This document shows positions 20,100-31,155 of a DNA stretch of 64,000 bases, in pieces. The notes under the pieces were generated by a model. The model ran no database searches, was not told the DNA's origin, and was given only the letters and a program-made list of their open reading frames with translations. The stretch is from Bedellia somnulentella. Taxonomy: Eukaryota > Arthropoda > Insecta > Lepidoptera > Bedelliidae. The translations under genes were made by a program, and so were the position numbers. Numbering within the stretch: the stretch's first letter is position 1; each line of letters starts with the position of its first letter. Location: assembly GCA_963576735.1 (NCBI GenBank), contig OY755182.1, positions 3,162,001 through 3,226,000 on the forward strand, in the 5' to 3' direction.

Positions 20100-21879
20100 A
20101 TAATACAAAAAAATGTAAACTGACGCAGAAGTTGAAGCCAATTCCAGATTTGATAAAATTATGCCATTTCTGCATCTCAGAAAGTCGATGCTCTTATTAC
20201 TATAAAATTCTATAAACTTAAGCAAAATTTTAGAGATATAATTAAATTATGTTTCTTAACATAGTTGTCTAATCTTAGATAGATGATGTTAAAACGAGTC
20301 AAGTATATTTCCCTACTAAATAACTCTAGCTCTTTTTAACTTTTATTCAGGTAACAAAAAAGGCAGACAGCACTGCCAGCTATTTGCCCAAGAATCCCAG
20401 ACACTCTCATTTAAAGTTTCTTGGCTACCCAAATCACTTATCAAACCTAATATGGTAAAGTTGAAACCGTTTTGTTGGCACGGAACAAAATTGCATTATT
20501 GAAATGTAAGCTAATATATTCTGTGGAGTTGGATATCTAGTTCTTTTGCATAATACTTTGTGAATACGTTAACATATTATTAAAATTATCGTTAGCTCAC
20601 TTCATATCATTTGCTTATAAAGGATTGTGATTATTAGAAACTGTGTTAGGAAGTATATTTAATTTAAAATAGTAATTTGCGGCTTGCGTTGTATTAATAC
20701 AAAGTTATATGTTCTTTTCATAAAAATATGTTGAGTTTAAATAACTTTACTTATAAGATAAATGCAATATTTGTGACATAAAATAGCTCCTTGTGGCAGC
20801 AATTTGAGTGCACATATTTGCTTTGTAACTAAAGTTATAGCAGCCATGTAGCGGCCCTTTTTTATAATTTTTTAATGCATCTTTTTATTTGATCCAGATC
20901 CAATGATGCAATTTAAATATCCGTGATTTTATATTTGTTGGGATCGATAGTGGAATTGCTTGTGTGTTTATAATATTGTTCGAAAGTTTACCGATGTATT
21001 ATTATATATTATGTATTGGTGTATTATAAAGACAAGAACACAGTAAAGTTTTAACAATACGAAATCCCGAAAGGCACAAAATAGATGATTATTATTGAAA
21101 GAGTGGAACTATAAACACCTAAGTATCAAAGATTGTACATATTTGTACTTTTTACCAACAAACAAAAAAAATGACGTGATAAAGTTAAAAAAAAACTCTT
21201 ACTTTGGATATTTGAACTACCAAATAATTTCAATTTAAATAGCCTTAAGGAAGCCTACAGGCGAAAGTTAATTTTTCCATATCTCCTCTCTTCACTCTCC
21301 TTTTGTTAATAAAGGCCTACTATCCCTCGTCACGTCCAAATTATTTATATTTCCAGACATTTCTTTCTATTGTGAAAGTCACGATTTGCCGCTGTTTATA
21401 ATCCGAGAATGATTTATCAAAAAGATTTTTCTTTTGGCCGTGATGAAAGAGAATTTGTTTGTCTACCGTTAACATGATAAGGGGTTTATGTTCTTTCGCA
21501 TTGTTGTTGGTATTCATTTGGAGAGCACTTATTTTTTCAACCGATGTGTTGAATTAAGAGCAAACATCTTCTGATGAAAGACGTTATTTTTGGCCAACAG
21601 AATTCGAATTAATTAAATAAAATAAATGTTTTTTGTAAGAATTTCTATAGCAATTATATGATAAGAATGAAGTCGCTACTTTATTATTTTTCTAATTTAA
21701 ATTATTCTCATGAACTAAGAAAATATTTTTATTATCGTTTACTTTTATATAGGTAACAAGGAGTAAATATAAAAATATTTAATATACATTGACACTTTAT
21801 TTCAACCCTCGACCTAAAATGCTTCATTATGTTTTCCTTTTTTGCATGTATTTAATTGATTACTGTTAGCATACTCGGT
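20100..21879. other. No feature recognised
   Basis: About 1.75 kb of AT-rich DNA without repeats or ORFs of note. It is one of the largest stretches here free of recognisable elements. Confidence 0.45.
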
Positions 21880-22001
21880 GGCCTAAAAATAATAGTGAAT
21901 GGAGAATCGCTCGCTGGTTCGATTAAAAGGTCTTACTTTCTTTCTTGCTTTTTGTCACATCTTAAGAACCTTGTATATATAATATTCGCGATTACCTTAG
22001 T

Positions 22002-22496
22002 GTGGATTTGCGTGTTCACCTTTGTGAATCGTTGGTGTTATCTAGGTTAAATTACTGTGATGTGGTCTATGGTAGTTGCATACTTGGTCGTTCTCAGAAG
22101 TTGATACAACGTGTGCAAAACGCATGTGCACGTTTTTGTTTTCGCATCCCACCTCGATCCCATGTCACCCCGTATTTGAACGACGCTAGACTTTTGAAAA
22201 TGCAAGCACGTAGGCAACTACATCTCGCAACGCTGCTTTTCGGTGTAATTCTGCACGAATCTCCTGACTATTTGTATAAAAAACTGCAATGGTCTAAAAG
22301 TGGCTATCAGTTTAAAGTCAGGGCGATTGTGCCAATGCATCGTCTGGCGGCCTTTCGGGGCAGTTTCAGGTTTGCGGCATCCAAATGCTGGAATGACCTT
22401 CCCCCACCCATCCGAAGTGTAACTAGTAATTTCACCTTTAAGCGAAAGCTTAAACATTACTTACTAGTTCAACAAAATCCCGCATCTGTTCTTTAA
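22002..22496 (+). CDS. LINE-J reverse transcriptase C-terminal region
   Basis: 165 open codons. LSRLNYCDVVYGSC, IQRVQNACARFCF, HVTPYLNDARLL and the end block FAASKCWNDLPPPIRS followed by FKRKLKHYLL are the C-terminal thumb and connection region seen in Jockey/CR1-type LINE polymerases. The catalytic YADD part lies upstream and is absent. The frame is probably broken near 21975, because NIRDYLSVDLRVH continues upstream only a short way before a stop. The product of a full element copies its own RNA into DNA at a nicked target. This copy is 5'-truncated and not functional. No start codon is implied at 22002. Confidence 0.85.
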   Translation: MDLRVHLCESLVLSRLNYCDVVYGSCILGRSQKLIQRVQNACARFCFRIPPRSHVTPYLNDARLLKMQARRQLHLATLLFGVILHESPDYLYKKLQWSKSGYQFKVRAIVPMHRLAAFRGSFRFAASKCWNDLPPPIRSVTSNFTFKRKLKHYLLVQQNPASVL

Positions 22497-22599
22497 TATT
22501 AAATATGTACTTTTATTTTATTTACATTTATTTCTAGGTTGCCATTTACACCCTACACCAATTTGTCTTTTCTAAAGACATATGTGTGATTTAATGTTT

Positions 22600-23045
22600 T
22601 TTTGACATGAATTCCTCATGTGGGGATTATTATTAGGATAGAGAAATTTCGCGCTGGATGCCAACTGACACTGTAGCTCAGTTGGCAGAGCGACGGGGGC
22701 GTATACCCGAAGGTCGCGGGTTCGAATCCCGCCAGTGTCGAAATTTTTCTTTCCTTTAATAACATCTTTTATTTATGAGACATATGTGTGGTTAATTTAT
22801 CATGGTTGTTAACGGTGAGGGAAAACATCGTGAGGAAACCCACATGGCTGAGTTGTACTTAGTCATGTGACAGTGTATTCGTACAAAACGGCGATAGGCC
22901 TGCCCCCTATCACGTGAGTACACTGTCCATGCAAAACGTGGGTACTCTGAACACCAGGTGATAAAGTCACGTGATGTTCAGAAGTATTAGTACCTCTGCC
23001 AACCTCTTCGGGGATATTCGGCGTGAACGTTTATGTTATGTTATG
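22600..23045 (+). mobile_element. SINE-B body with the second tRNA-like head
   Basis: After the GACACTG-type head (22668-22742) and an AAATTTTTCTTTCC linker, the sequence changes to the SINE-B body (CATATGTGTGGTTAATTTATC onward) with the full 3' end CCCCTTCGGGG-like hairpin (here CTCTTCGGGG), CGGCGTGAACG and (TTATG)n. Inserted in the LINE-J 3' UTR. The upstream CCTCATGTGGGGATT and TTTCGCGCTGG are shared with 6378-6527. Confidence 0.85.
22668..22742 (+). repeat. tRNA-like head with intact acceptor and T-arms
   Basis: GACACTG pairs perfectly with CAGTGTC. GCTC/GAGC forms the D-arm. GCGGG/CCCGC encloses TTCGAAT, an ideal B-box. The anticodon stem is only CGGG/CCCG around an 8-nt loop, so no normal anticodon can be named. 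It is the best preserved of three copies. It is probably a SINE head rather than a tRNA gene. Confidence 0.7.
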
Positions 23046-23636
23046 TTACAATTATTTAAGTATTTTACATACACTCTTTAGCCCCGGTATTTATTAAGTC
23101 TATTTATTGCCTCTTTTATACATATATTTCGTCAGATATTCATAATTATTATAATATTTTGTTTTGATTTTATGTAGTTGTTCACTACTTGATATTAGTA
23201 TTTTGTTCTATTACAATTATTTTTTAATTTATTATTATGTTACCTATGTGTATACATACATATTATCTAGTGTATAGGTATATTTTTTATTATGCACTGA
23301 GTTTAGTTTTCATTAGTCCGTGCGTTTTCTGGTGACTGAAAATCAGTGTTGTGAGCATTTACTCACAACGATAATGCTGAGTCAGCCGCCAATTTATTGC
23401 TACGCAGGGTATGGCTTATAACATTAACTTATAATGTTAACTCTTGTTTTTAAAATCTTGTTATTTATGTTTTTGTTTTTTTTTGTTTAATTTTTATTTA
23501 GTTTCGTTTTTAATGTTTTTAGTTATATTGTTAACTGTGTAGCAATGAATAAATGTTTTTCTTATCTTATCTTATCTTTTTGTATTTACATAACATTAAT
23601 AAATCATATGAATAACCATATAACATATATTACTAC

Positions 23637-23833
23637 ATATACTCACGGCTATAAATCTTGATAAGGGATAGCCATAGCTTAGGCATTAGAAATTCCTCAG
23701 CCACTTTTGGAGGTAAGAAAACTGAGGAAAAGTTGGTAAAATAAAGGTTATGGGACTCCCACCGCATCGCCAAAAAATCCATTAAAAGCCCCAATACCCT
23801 TAGCCACGGTAACAAACGGAGTAGTGCTATTTT
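23637..23833 (-). mobile_element. SINE-A lacking the extreme head
   Basis: Tail side CATATACTCACGGC at the left. It stops after GGAGTAGTGCTATT, about 15 bp short of the 5' end, and is joined directly to a forward 3' half. Internal indels near the head. Confidence 0.85.
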
Positions 23834-23936
23834 CCTACTTCCAAAAGTGGCTGAGGAATTTATAATTCCTTAGCTCTGGCTACCCCTTCTAGGGAAATAT
23901 AGCCGTGAGTATGTGTATGTATGTATGTATGTTTGG
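23834..23936 (+). mobile_element. SINE-A 3' half
   Basis: It starts at CTACTTCCAAAAGTGG and has the 11-bp stem, the terminal hairpin and (TATG)n. Together with the preceding copy it puts two tails at the outer edges. Confidence 0.88.
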
Positions 23937-24238
23937 CGATGTAGCTGCAGAGACTAACAATCAATCTTTATGTTACAACATAGTTCTTATATTTTTTTTG
24001 AAGTAAAACACTGATAATTTATGATGCTCTAATGCTCTGCCCAGCCATAACTTCAGGATATAAAGCGTAAAGCCGTATTTAGAGGCGAGTTACAATTTAT
24101 CGTGGAATCTTGAATATAGTCATACAAACATGCATTTACAACGTTGTCTTCTCACGGTTTTCACAAGGAATTGTTCTCATTTACACTTCATTCCCTTATT
24201 CGGGTTAAGTTCAAAAACTGTAAATTTAAGTTATTCGT

Positions 24239-24489
24239 CGTGTAGTGCCGGCTTAGAATGTCACTACCCCTTGCTACCTACGGGTGTGATAATTATCACG
24301 ACAGGCTCATAAGCGTATCGGGCTTTTTTAAGTGATTTTTGGGAGATGCGGTTGGAGACCCATCACCAACGATACTTTATTTCTACTATCTTGTCCCCTA
24401 GCTACTTACAAATGTGGCTGAGGAATTTCTAGCTCTGAAGTTTTGGCTACCCCTTTTGGGCATTTATGCCCGTGAGTGTATGTATGTAA
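24239..24489 (+). mobile_element. SINE-A, subfamily with GTGCCGGCTTAGAATGTCAC
   Basis: Full length with a small insertion (ATTATCACGACAGGCTC). The 3' hairpin loop is CCCCTTTTGGG. The tail TATGTATG is short. Confidence 0.88.
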
Positions 24490-24573
24490 GAAACATTGAT
24501 ACGGCAATGCTGACCTAGATAATTTATTTGTATTGATTTTTCTCGGAGCATTCTACCATTATGTTTTTGTTTA

Positions 24574-24722
24574 GTTAACGCCCGATTTCTGAATTGAGTA
24601 TTCAAGCTGAGAACGACTTAAGTATCGTTTTGTCTCTTTCAGTTGTTAACATTTCAATGCGGCAGAACGATACTTAAGTTGTTCTCAGCTGGAATACTCA
24701 ATTCAGAAATCGGTCGTAAGTT
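24574..24722. mobile_element. Small foldback MITE
   Basis: Arms of about 58 bp (24574-24632 and 24663-24722) are nearly perfect reverse complements. They include GATTTCTGAATTGAGTATTC and GCTGAGAAC. The loop is about 30 nt. No ORF. Confidence 0.85.
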
Positions 24723-24960
24723 CGCCCAAACGAGCAAGCATACACTCTCAAATATAATATAGTACACCCGTATTTTCTTGTCTTAAGAACATACATCACG
24801 TGCTTACGGTGCTTGTTTCTACTCTTACATCTATTCACGTAACAGCATACCCGACTTATACAGCATTAGCTCGCCGAACACTGGTGCATGAGATGGGTTG
24901 GTATGGTAAAACATTTAATTTGAAATTATAAATGGTTTATAATTATAAATTTAATAGTAA

Positions 24961-25046
24961 TTACAAAAGTGGCTGAAGAATTTTCTGATTGTAAAGCACT
25001 GGCTGTCCCTTTTAATGATTTATAGCCGTGATTATATATATGTACG
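24961..25046 (+). mobile_element. SINE-A 3' fragment
   Basis: From TTACAAAAGTGGCTGAAG to AGCCGTGATTATATATATG; 5'-truncated. Confidence 0.75.
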
Positions 25047-25860
25047 TGGGACACTCAGAAAATTATGCGAAAATAAAAAGAAATGTTCTATGGGTAAAAA
25101 TGTTTTTATTAAGTCTTTTCAAAGTACTCTCCACCGGCATCTATACAAAGTTTCATACGCCTAAACCAGTTTTCGAAACACTCTCCAGTCCGCCGCAGAC
25201 ACCTCATTTACAGCCCGCTGAAACGCTGACGCGCATCTTCCGGCGATGAAAATTGTATGCCTTTAAGTTGATTTTTTATTTTAGGGAATAAAAAGAAGTC
25301 ACAAGGTGCCAGGTCAGGGCTGTAAGGAGGGTGACCCAAGAGTTTGACCGGCGTGCTGTTCAGGAAGTCCGTCGTTTTGAGCGCGGTGTGAGCGGGCGCG
25401 TTGTCGTGGTGAAGCAGTAGCCCGCGGAGCCCTGTGTTTTGTCGATTGTTGCTCACAACTGAGAAAATTACTGGCAAACATTTAGTAGTATACAAGTCTG
25501 CGTTAATACTTCTTTGATCTCTTAAAGAAATTGACACCAAATAGCCAGTCATATTGAAAAAACTTGCGGTCAAAATCTTCCCACCGCTTCTAGATCTCTT
25601 CACTTTGGTAGGGGTCGCTTCGTTTTGAAATACCCAAACCGTCAACTGGCGCTTCGTTTCTGGATCGTATTGATAAATCCAGGACTCATCACCTGTAACG
25701 ATGACGTAAAACGCCGAGACGAGCCAGCACCCGGGCCTGTTTCTGGACCGCGGTGAGGTTGTGTGGCACCCAGCGTGAAACTATCCTCCTCACGTGAAGA
25801 TGTTCGTGTAAAATATTGTTCCCGGCTCAGATTCATTTTTCAGTAAGACACGACAATTTA
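25047..25860 (-). mobile_element. mariner-type transposon, 5'-truncated
   Basis: The 3' side ends near AATTTTCTGAGTGTCCCAC on the minus strand, a mariner-like inverted-repeat end. No matching end is found at the other side, so the copy lacks its 5' terminus. It contains the transposase remnant at 25150-25720. Confidence 0.85.
25150..25720 (-). pseudogene. mariner transposase remnant
   Basis: Minus strand. GDESWIY gives the first catalytic Asp. HHDNAPAHT gives the second. PDLAPCDFFLFPK gives the third, with 34 residues between the second and third, which is the D,D34D signature of mariner. The C-terminus CFENWFRRMKLCIDAGGEYF is present. The frame shifts twice near 25240 and 25175, and the N-terminal DNA-binding domain is not intact; a separate frame at 25642-25836 covers part of it. 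It would have cut and pasted the element at TA sites and is now dead. Confidence 0.9.
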
Positions 25861-26034
25861 AAATAGCTCGTAAAAAATAAAGAGGGAAATTTTAAAATTG
25901 GAACGTTCCTTTTTTTATTTATAAAGACTCATATTTTCAGTATAAACTACAACCGGCCAGTGTTTCATACATTAAAACCTTTTTTCGCAATACTTTCTGA
26001 TTGGCCTGGTATGTATTTACATATACTCGTAACA

Positions 26035-26290
26035 TAACATAAACATAAACGTTCACGCCGAATATCCCCGAAGGGGTTGGCAGAGGTACTAATACTTCTG
26101 AACATCACGTGACTTTGTCACCTGGTGTTCAGAGTACCCACGTTTTGCATGGATAGTGTACTCACGTGATAGGGGGCAGGCCTATCGCCGTTTTGTACGA
26201 ATACACTGTCACATGACTAAGTACAACTCAGCCATGTGGGTTTCCTCACGATGTTTTCCCTCACCGTTAACAACCATGATAAATTGTATT
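26035..26290 (-). mobile_element. SINE-B, head-truncated
   Basis: Clean copy from the (TTATG)n tail (CATAACATAAACATAAACG on +) and CCCCGAAGGGG hairpin to the body end AACAACCATGATAAATT. No tRNA-like head. Confidence 0.92.
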
Positions 26291-26820
26291 TAATAACACT
26301 TAATTACAATATTTTAATATATATATTGGTTTTCTTCAGAGTGTAAGCATTTGTTTCTCAATGCATTATGTATAAGTTTACATAAGTTACGATTACGGGT
26401 TTATATGATCATTATAAATTAATACGACCGTTTTTTCCTTTAGGGTCCCGATATAAAATTAACGTGATAACTTACATTCCAGTGCATACATGCTGAGTCA
26501 TCATTTTTTAACCGATTGCCTTACATGGACATCTTATTAAGTCAGTGTGTATTTTAAATACAGATAATCGGAGTCAATGCAGTCAAAAACTATTTATTGA
26601 CTTGAATAAATTTTCAAGAGAGGTCATCAAACGACTGAAAAACTTCACGAAGTGTAAAAAATACTGGGTGGAGAGAGTATGAAATAAAAACTTTGATGAA
26701 TTAAAATACTAAAACGTAAGTAATCTCTGTCTTTACCATTGGGTAGTAATGGCGTATGTACATGTATGGAAATATTTAACTTAATGTTAGCTTAGCTCTT
26801 AATCAATTCACTGAAACTCA
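26291..26820. other. No feature recognised
   Basis: AT-rich. GTAAGTAATCTCTGTC with GGGTAGTAATGGCGTATG near 26715-26758 may be a decayed LINE-R end. Confidence 0.4.
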
Positions 26821-26824
26821 TGTG

Positions 26825-27300
26825 TTCCTGCCGTATTTTCCCGAAGGCGTGGCAGATATACTAATACTTCGGAACATACAAACATACATACATATCATAC
26901 ATACACTCACGGCTGTAAATCCCTAGAAGGGGTAGCCAGAGCTAAGGAATTAGAAATTCTTCAGCCACTTTTGGAAATGTGAGTGGGGAAAAGATGGTAA
27001 AAGTAAAGGTTGTTGGTGATGGGTCTCCAACCGCATCGCCCAAAAATCCCTTAAAAGCCCCAATACCGTCAGTCGCCTCTTACGTACACCCATCGGTAGA
27101 AACGGGGTAGTGATATTCTAAGCCGACACTACACGGCTACTTCTGAACATCTGACGAGTTTTTGGTTCGTGTTTACAGATAGTGCACTTACATGGTCGGG
27201 GGTAGGCTTATTGATGCTTTGTCCGCTTGCACTAAAATATAACTAAACTAAGCCATGTGGGCGATACGATATTTTCATTAACAGCCTCGGTAATTTAACT
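26825..27300 (-). mobile_element. Old SINE-B split by SINE-A
   Basis: The left part 26825-26877 (CCCGAAGGCGTGGCAGATAT) and the right part 27138-27300 (GGTCGGGGGTAGGCTTATTG, AGCCATGTGGGCGATACG) are diverged SINE-B body in minus orientation. A SINE-A lies between them. Confidence 0.7.
26878..27137 (-). mobile_element. SINE-A inserted in SINE-B, 13-bp duplication
   Basis: Full length. TACTTC(G/T)GAACAT flanks it at 26865-26877 and 27138-27150, with one mismatch. Confidence 0.93.
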
Positions 27301-27311
27301 ACAAATATGAC

Positions 27312-27616
27312 ATAATATAAGAGGAAGTGTGAAAGTGGCTCCAGTGACAGAAAAGATTAGAAGTAATAGGTTACGGTGGTATGGTCATGTAATGAGAAGG
27401 GATGAAATGCATGTGACTAAAAAAGTGATGAATATGAGTGTAGATGGATACAAGGGAAGAGGAAGACCAAAGAAACTGTGGATGAACTGTGTGAACGATG
27501 ATATGGGAATAAAAGGTGTAAGCTCCGAAATGGCATATGACAGAGACGAATGGAAGAGAAACACATGTTGTGCCGACCCCACCTAGTGGGATAAGGGCAG
27601 GAAAATGATGATGATG
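27312..27616 (+). mobile_element. LINE-Z 3' end with (GAT)n tail
   Basis: The coding end at 27329-27586 is followed within 15 bp by GGGCAGGAAAATGATGATGATG. A short (GAT)n tail is typical of RTE-like elements. Confidence 0.82.
27329..27586 (+). CDS. LINE-Z polymerase C-terminus
   Basis: 85 open codons plus stop. NRLRWYGHVMRRDEM, GRGRPKKLWMNCV and AYDRDEWKRNTCCADPT form the C-terminal tail that follows the RT domain in many insect RTE-type LINE ORFs. Compare the WFGHIERMD and SRGRPRKTHLDQI blocks of LINE-R at 43905. 5'-truncated, so no catalytic domain. The frame is uninterrupted, which suggests a fairly recent insertion. The ATG at 27329 is internal. Confidence 0.85.
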   Translation: MKVAPVTEKIRSNRLRWYGHVMRRDEMHVTKKVMNMSVDGYKGRGRPKKLWMNCVNDDMGIKGVSSEMAYDRDEWKRNTCCADPT

Positions 27617-27635
27617 ACCATAGATAAGCTATAGC

Positions 27636-27712
27636 CCCAACAAAAGATTTAAACCCGCACCTCTCTGCGGAAGTGCTCCCAACTGAGCAATCACGGTTCT
27701 CATTAACTAAGC
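27636..27712 (-). repeat. tRNA-like SINE head fragment
   Basis: The minus strand shows GTGATTGCTCAGTTGGGAGC and GGTGCGGGTTTAAATC, which are degraded A- and B-boxes. No body attached. Confidence 0.55.
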
Positions 27713-27719
27713 TACTAAA

Positions 27720-28985
27720 AAAAACATTCTACTTAAAACGTAAATCATTCCCAAAGATTTCTAATAAAAATGATGTACAAAATCATTTTCGAGTGTAATA
27801 CTAAACAAAGGTGTTAACATTGTAACCAATTTAAATTTTGCGAGTAACGTTACACAATCAAGGTTACACTTTAAGTAATTCCTACAAATTTGCAAGTTGT
27901 GCCGTCAAAATACTTTAAGATTGATGGTGGCGGTCTAATTACAAAAGTTAGCATCAAACCCACCTGTACAAGGCAAAGTTGCGAAAAATGTCCAAAAAGG
28001 TAAGAACTTTTTCGTCGATTTAAAACTACTGCAATGTTTTATTTCAAAGTACCCTCAAATTGGAAAGTGCTTGAGCGGTTTTCTTACAAAGTTGTTCAGC
28101 TTAACTACGCTTCTAAACTGAATTTAGAGTTCTGGAATTTTACGTTTTGCTTGCAAACATGGTAACTTGTATATTCGTTTACAATCCATAAGTTGATGGT
28201 TGATCAAAAGCAAGGCACTATTATAAAAATATACCTTTGTTTGTTTTGTAATAAGAACAAGTATTTTATAAAAAGAAAATTCAAAAACAGGATATAATTT
28301 AATTTCTGGATTACTTAAATTTTTCGGGACTACAGTGATAAAGATAATGATGGCGTAAGATTGGTAGCCACAACATAATCTTCAAATATGAATAGTTCAT
28401 TTGGTTTTCTGGTCGGCTACTTACAAATAAAAATTAAATACTGTTTTTTGAATATGCTACTACGAAACTTCTGCTTAAAAAATCTGTAGATCTTGATTTA
28501 GATTATAAATTTTATAGTTTTGGACATTGTAAACAAGTTAGTAATCTAAACTATTTTCATAATTACCTGTCATTTTTTTTGTCAATAAGGCAACAAGAAC
28601 ACAGGACAGGATATTATAAAGCTCATCATTATATAATTCGATAAATTAATTACAAACGCAACATATCGAAGTGGTAATATTATACGTCGCTATGTGATAT
28701 CTCTCGGGAAATCTGAATTCAGAACTCATAAGCTAAGTGGAATCTTTTAGATATAAATTGCAGTGCCGCCGAATTGAGAAACGTTATTACAAGAATATAT
28801 TTGCTAGATTATTTAAAGAATTTATTTTTCACTCGTTATTTCAAGTTAGTTTTAGCAATTTAACGGCTACCTATAAAGTTTTGGACTCCTTTTGTGGCTC
28901 GTTAAGCTTCAGTTTAAAAGGTTTAGGTCCTAGATTCGAATTCAAGAGTAGACAATGATAAAAAATATTAGACGTTTTCAAGTTT
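27720..28985. other. No feature recognised
   Basis: About 1.25 kb of AT-rich DNA. The 73-codon ORF at 28737-28958 has no motif. Confidence 0.4.
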
Positions 28986-28997
28986 CTTTTCGAACAT

Positions 28998-29185
28998 ACA
29001 TGACAGTGTATTCGTACAAAACGGCGATAGGCCTGCCCCCTATCACGTGAGTACACTGTCTAAGCAAAACGTGGGTACCTTCTCCGGAAACTAGATGGCG
29101 CTTGCCATGTGAGTTCAGGAGTATTGGTACCTCTGCCAACCCCTTCGGGGATAAACGGCGTGAACGTTTATGTTATGTTATACTT
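28998..29185 (+). mobile_element. SINE-B, 5'-truncated, variant subfamily
   Basis: It carries the ACTAGATGGCGCTTGCCATG variant and the tail hairpin CCCCTTCGGGG, ATAAACGGCGTGAACG, (TTATG)n. It is the same subfamily as 6633-6768. Confidence 0.9.
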
Positions 29186-29290
29186 ATAGTCACGCCATTA
29201 TTTCCCATTGGAAAACCTCTCTAGTTTCGCTTACATCCATCAATATTTTCATACATGCTCTTTTATTCTTCTTTCTGAACATTTCAGTTT
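29186..29290 (-). mobile_element. LINE-R 3' fragment with internal deletion
   Basis: TCACGCCATTATTTCCCATTGG joins directly to AAACCTCTCTAGTTTCGC, so the coding end is about 50 bp shorter than usual. Confidence 0.78.
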
Positions 29291-29654
29291 AAAGTCACAC
29301 ATTACAAAGATTTGATTGCTTAAAACCGCCTCAAAATCTCTAGTTGTATCGTACAACATCCAATACAACACGACTACAACCTTCTAAGCCTTTATAGAAA
29401 CCCCACAACCAAGCGTACATTCACAACCAGTGGATTATTTGGAAGACACATTTCGCAAAACAAACAGTTGAGTAACGTAGTATGCGAACAGGCTATACAG
29501 GAGGTGTCACAGACAATACTCACGAGTGATAGTGGACATTTTAACAATCCATCTGAGTTGCTTGCGAGATCTGGGGTGCGATTCTACACAACACACTGTA
29601 TCATTGATATTTGAGTTCTGAAATTTGTATTTTGGGTATAGCAAATATTTACTG
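29291..29654. other. No feature recognised
   Basis: Less AT-rich than average, but without an ORF or known repeat. Confidence 0.4.
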
Positions 29655-29728
29655 ATAGGAATTTCTAATTCCTTAGCTCTGGCTACCCCATCTAGGGACT
29701 TATAGCCGTGAGTATATGTATGTATGTT
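29655..29728 (+). mobile_element. SINE-A 3' fragment
   Basis: From GGAATTTCTAATTCCTTAGC to the TATG tail. A decayed second piece (GCCGATGCGATGGGTTTTG) follows at about 29770-29850. Confidence 0.85.
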
Positions 29729-29930
29729 ACTGATAGGCTGGATATTGGGCTTGGATTATCTCTTCCTCTTTTTTCCCACAGGTATCGTAAAAGGCTGTTT
29801 AAACTTTTGCCGATGCGATGGGTTTTGTTTTACAATATTTTCCCCACTTAATTTACGAAATAGCCTGCAATTGAAAGCACTTTACAGACAGACAGAGATT
29901 ATTTACGTCTTAGATTTAATAACTTTGCCG

Positions 29931-30121
29931 TGTAGTGCCGGCTTAGAATGTCACTACCCCTTTCTTGCCACAGGTATCGTAATAGGCGACTAAGGGTATG
30001 GGACTGGTTTTTACAACAATACTTTATTTCTACCATCTTCTCCCCATTTAAATCCAAATGTGGCTGAAAAGTTCCTAGCTCTGAAGCTCTAGTTATCCCT
30101 TTGTGGGATGTGTATTTATGT
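29931..30121 (+). mobile_element. SINE-A, subfamily with GTGCCGGCTTAGAATGTCAC
   Basis: Head intact, middle shortened (GGTTTTTACAACAATAC), 3' end degraded (TGTGGGATGTGTATTTATG). Confidence 0.82.
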
Positions 30122-31150
30122 TAAACTTACATTATATACAAATATAATATCTTGAAGAATTGCACCCCCGTACTTTGTTGGAAACACAGACGTGTATATG
30201 AGGAAAAATGAAGTGTAGCGTTTATAAATGCGAGCACTTTGGTACACGCTGGGTCTTGAACGTACGATGGAGAAAATAGATATTTTGTTTGTTTTTCTTT
30301 AGTGTTTTGTTGTGAGACAATGTGCGGAAAAGGAGATGAATCGGTTTTTTTCTTGAAAGACGTGCACTGTTAAGTTTAAAGAATATTGTGAACTAACACG
30401 TTTTTGCGAATGCTGGGTATCAAAATTGGTCGAACTGTCTAGGTTACAAGAATAACCAAGAACATGTACAGTCAGAGCTACATTTTAACCAAATCTGTTC
30501 ATTATTTCTGCCAATACAGTAATCTATATGTACACTCCGCTATGGAGAGCTGCGAAATCATAAACGCTTAGATTTCATACCCTTTCAGCACATCTCAATT
30601 TCGTATACTCAACCTTCAGAAACTATTCACATATCTTTAGTCATAAAATATAGTTCAAAAATAAGTTACATGATAAAAAAAAATATTTTTTTAATTTTAC
30701 AGAAATATGTACAAATTTTTAATATAAATTTAATATTTACCTATATATATTTTTTATTTTATTAAAATATGTACAGATTTTTAGTTTAATCAGTCGGAAA
30801 AAATCTTTTCAAGTTTGAAGCTAGTGAACACAAAATGGAACCTCTTACTATTTAAAACTGGCTCCACACACTTTATAAACTTAAAGCCTGATCTAAATAT
30901 ACAAACATACGTATACAACGTTTCCGATTCAGTAAAGAAATTTTAATTTACACTGAACAAAGTGTAGAAGCAACTATCAAATGTTTTCAAACACAATTAC
31001 CTACACGAAACAACTGACTTCGAACACGGACCACTAGGTTGCAGATTAAATATTGGAAAAAATATCATTTTATTTTGCAACGGTTTTAAATAAGTACAAT
31101 AACAAAGATTTATGAGTAATTAATGGCAAAAAAAGGAGTTTTAACTTCAA
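30122..31150. other. No feature recognised
   Basis: About 1 kb of AT-rich DNA without identifiable elements. Confidence 0.45.
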
Positions 31151-31155
31151 ACTAA

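Larger units (their letters stand above)
21880..23575 (+). mobile_element. LINE-J, 5'-truncated, interrupted by SINE-B
   Basis: It contains the RT C-terminus (22002-22496), a 3' UTR broken by SINE-B at about 22600-23045, and a terminal (CTTAT)n tail after GAATAAATGTTTTTCTTATC. The UTR contains the palindromic TGTGAGCATTTACTCACA. The left flank CTTTTTTGCATGTATTTA and the right flank CTTTTTGTATTTA are similar and may be the target duplication. Confidence 0.82.

Noticed and set aside
22668..22742. Functional tRNA gene
   Set aside because: Acceptor and T-arms are good, but the anticodon arm has a 4-bp stem with an 8-nt loop, and the sequence is linked to a SINE body and present in three copies.
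27960..28020. Exon ending at AAAAAGGTAAGAAC
   Set aside because: A donor-like sequence alone, with no matching acceptor or convincing reading frame.
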